Assembly: GCF_030035675.1 (NCBI RefSeq)
Contig: NC_084481.1
Coordinates: 234,390,927 to 234,454,926, forward strand
DNA length: 64,000 bases
Direction: 5' to 3'
Origin: Rhineura floridana
Lineage: Eukaryota; Chordata; Lepidosauria; Squamata; Rhineuridae
The notes beneath the pieces were generated by a model. The model was not told the DNA's origin. It did no database searches and worked only from the letters and a program-made list of their open reading frames with translations. The translations under genes were made by a program, and so were the position numbers. Below are positions 63,713 through 64,000 of this stretch, one piece after another (the first letter of the stretch is position 1; every line of letters starts with the position of its first letter).

Positions 63713-64000
63713 TCTTGTCAATAGAAGAGTGAAACAATTTGAGCCACAGTTTGTCTCTTGGGATTGAATCAAAAGCTGACTTCAGATTGATAAATGCTGT
63801 AAACAAACCATTTCCAAAAGAGGTTGTATATTTCTGAGCCAAATGGTTTAAAACTACACAGTGGTCAATGGTAAATCTACCCTTTCTAAAGGCTGCCTGT
63901 TCATTTCCCAAAATATTCTCATCCTCTATCCAAGTGGCAAGCCTCAGATTCAAGTAACTAGTATATAACTTACCCACTATCAACAATAGACTGATAGGTC

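Larger units (their letters stand above)
61086..64000 (-). mobile_element. R4/Vingi-like LINE, split by a solo LTR and a SINE
   Basis: RT start at the right edge: YLNLRLATWIEDENILGNEQ, AAFRKGRFTIDHCVVLNHLA, INLKSAFDSIPRDKLW (63700-63986). RT continues at 63218-63480 (GVHQGYILVPSLFNLCLNDL; catalytic region LLLCAYNAVL instead of LLLYADDAVL). It is picked up at 62145 downward (GLKLLLCVFMAYCKDNLLTI, NFSKTKIMVFSRCPQSNKWI), with a zinc-finger-like C terminus DRLCPCGDEVETLTHVFFVC (61098-61367). Inactive. The 5' end lies beyond the window. Confidence 0.8.

Overview
The window is nuclear DNA of an amniote, almost certainly a squamate reptile (lizard or snake). The evidence is an intron-rich vertebrate gene surrounded by the usual squamate repeat mix: L2, CR1, RTE-BovB and R4/Vingi-type LINEs, L1, MIR/CORE-like and tRNA-derived SINEs, a 5S-rRNA-derived Sauria-type SINE, and hAT and Tc1 DNA transposons. 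No RNA gene, CRISPR array or prokaryotic feature is present.

Region 1-30.3 kb holds the + strand gene L2HGDH (L-2-hydroxyglutarate dehydrogenase, mitochondrial FAD enzyme). Nine consecutive coding exons (equivalent to exons 2-10 of the human gene) run from 1713 to the stop at 29227, all with clean AG/GT borders and a preserved frame. Exon 1, with the start codon and mitochondrial targeting peptide, lies upstream of the window. The introns carry LINE and SINE copies, a 2.3-kb TA-flanked inverted-repeat transposon and two hammerhead-ribozyme-like elements.

Region 31.3-42.4 kb is a nest of transposable elements: a BovB split by a complete HAL1-like (ORF1-only L1) element and a SINE, then an L2 split by a 5.2-kb RTE-type LINE that itself carries a CR1 and a palindromic hammerhead element. 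Target-site duplications fix the order of most of these events.

Region 43.1-50.4 kb holds the most unusual item: an uninterrupted 2,360-codon frame on the minus strand, convergent with L2HGDH. The protein is Ser/Gln/Glu-rich, built from three in-frame repeat arrays (24-aa and 12-aa units) studded with R-R-x-S protein-kinase-A consensus sites and punctuated by a recurring W-x-x-[KR]-R-[ST]-G...QQT module. Its start, its W...QQT module, its intronless coding region and its chromosomal setting suggest a reptilian relative of the mammalian sperm fibrous-sheath protein FSCB. This is a hypothesis from memory of that family, not a database result.

Region 50.4-64 kb is again transposon-rich: degraded L1, BovB, a decayed Tc1-like transposon, a 5S SINE inside a CR1, a nearly full CR1 (part of ORF1, endonuclease, RT), and an R4/Vingi-like LINE split by a solo LTR and a SINE.
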